Source: WS-7 sp035635575 (GTDB lineage: Bacteria; Eisenbacteria; RBG-16-71-46; SZUA-252). Taken from it: DNA of 38,035 bases. Positions 37,300 to 38,035 of this stretch are shown in pieces (the first letter of the stretch is position 1; each line of letters opens with the position of its first letter). The stretch is taken from the NCBI GenBank assembly GCA_035635575.1, contig DASQAV010000024.1, forward strand, positions 1-38,035, given 5' to 3'. The position numbers and the translations under genes are program-made. The notes under the pieces were generated by a model. That model saw only the letters and a list, made by a program, of their open reading frames with translations. It ran no database searches and was not told the DNA's origin.

Positions 37300-38035
37300 C
37301 TACTTCAAGATCGTGATCGTGTTCTTGAAGGTCCCGTCGGCCGTGGTTCCACGCACGAAGTAGACGCCGGAAGCCAGCTTCTCACCTCTCTGGCCACGGC
37401 CATCGATCATCGCTTCGTGGACACCCGCCGGCGCAAACGACTCGTTTACGATCGTCCGCACCATGCGCCCCTGAATGTCGAACATCTCGATCTTCACGCT
37501 ACCCGGCTTCTGGGTCACGTACTCGATCTTCGAGCTCGGATTCAGCGGGTTCGGGGAAATGATTGCCACTGGCGCGGCTCCCGCGCTCAGTGCGACCGGT
37601 CCGCGGACGGTGATCTGCGTCTCGCCGTGGAACCGGCCACCTGTCGTCAGATTCCCTTCCAGGGCTACGGTGATCCGATTGAAACCGCTCGGTAGACCCG
37701 CGAATACGAACCGCAGGCCGGCGTCCGAGAAGCACGCACGGATCTCCTGGATCCCGTCGAGGTTGATGTCGGAGTTGACGACGGTCTTGTCGACGTTCGC
37801 CGGAGCCTCTCTTCCGTTGTACTGGAGCACGATCGAAGAAAGGATCACGTCCGTGTTGTTATAGGACGCGTTCACCGGCTGGATCTGGAAGCAACCCTTC
37901 GACTTGTCCTTGAACTTGTCCAGCCTGAGCGGGTTCGGCGGATACTGGAACACGTACGCCGGCACACGATTCGTGATCGTCGCCGTCGAGGTGTCCGTAC
38001 CGCTCAACGGAGGCGTCCCGTTGTCGGTCACGGTC
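37300..38035 (-). CDS. secreted protein with cadherin-like segment and FlgD/T9SS-type C-terminal domain, N-terminus beyond window
   Basis: The frame runs off the right edge; about 245 C-terminal residues are present. The first visible residues, VTDNGTPPLSGTDTSTATIT, match the end of a cadherin/Ig-like repeat. A middle domain follows (VILSSIVLQYNGREAPANVD, FAGLPSGFNRITVALEGNLT). Residues from about 158 on are the FlgD Ig-like, type IX-like sorting domain: IISPNPLNPSSKIEYVTQKP, VKIEMFDIQGRMVRTIV, ASGVYFVRG, ending in NTITILK. Such domains end secreted proteins in Eisenbacteria and other FCB lineages. A large surface protein is likely. The gene ends at a strong terminator. Confidence 0.85.
   Translation of the reverse strand, partial: TVTDNGTPPLSGTDTSTATITNRVPAYVFQYPPNPLRLDKFKDKSKGCFQIQPVNASYNNTDVILSSIVLQYNGREAPANVDKTVVNSDINLDGIQEIRACFSDAGLRFVFAGLPSGFNRITVALEGNLTTGGRFHGETQITVRGPVALSAGAAPVAIISPNPLNPSSKIEYVTQKPGSVKIEMFDIQGRMVRTIVNESFAPAGVHEAMIDGRGQRGEKLASGVYFVRGTTADGTFKNTITILK

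Overview
This high-GC window looks like a chromosomal segment of a free-living, Gram-negative-type bacterium from a deep, little-cultivated lineage. The evidence is the outer-membrane-type beta barrel, the lipoproteins, the surface-glycan genes, and the FlgD-Ig/type IX-like C-terminal domain on the protein cut by the right edge. That domain style, together with the SWIB, NTT-like and lipase-maturation-factor genes, would fit Candidatus Eisenbacteria or a neighbouring FCB-type phylum. The assignment is an inference, not a measurement. There are no phage genes, insertion sequences or CRISPR arrays; nearly all genes form compact operons with start/stop overlaps.

Left part (1-8.0 kb): a DUF948-like membrane protein cut by the edge, preceded by a possible tiny gene and a terminator-like hairpin; an NtrC-type sigma-54 activator coupled to a histidine-kinase-like protein whose ATP-binding motifs are degenerate; a small YtxH-like protein; and a complete two-gene bacterial NHEJ operon (ku then ligD in PE-LIG-POL order).

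Middle (8.4-19 kb): a CBS-pair protein, an unknown 113-residue protein and an NTT-family nucleotide-transporter-like protein on the plus strand; a di-iron fatty-acid hydroxylase and a class V aminotransferase on the minus strand; a DEAD-box helicase with an RG-rich tail followed by a lipoprotein; a DadA-like FAD oxidase coupled to a fusion of a DCC thiol-oxidoreductase domain with a lipase maturation factor, whose coding sequence carries a 68-nt near-perfect palindrome; a Nudix hydrolase; and a single-domain response regulator.

Centre (19-26.6 kb): an exported HExxH metalloprotease joined to a beta-propeller and a predicted outer-membrane barrel, in an operon with a PrsW-like membrane protease. 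Next is the most unusual locus of the window: an overlapping operon RsbW-like kinase / STAS antagonist / ECF sigma / transmembrane anti-sigma, directly followed by a membrane-anchored protein in which five 9-residue repeats, 18.5 copies of an 11-residue repeat (LPDADGGRRTT) and five more 9-residue repeats follow one another. It closes with a strong intrinsic terminator.

Right part (26.8-38 kb): surface-glycan genes (O-antigen-ligase/TPR protein, GT2, TMTC-like GT with TPRs), a SWIB-domain protein with a histone-like tail, tRNA-Gly(GCC), glycogen synthase coupled to a GalT/ADP-glucose-phosphorylase-like enzyme, a SPOR lipoprotein, mannose-1-phosphate guanylyltransferase, an initiating phosphoglycosyl transferase, and the edge-truncated secreted protein. 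All are on the minus strand.
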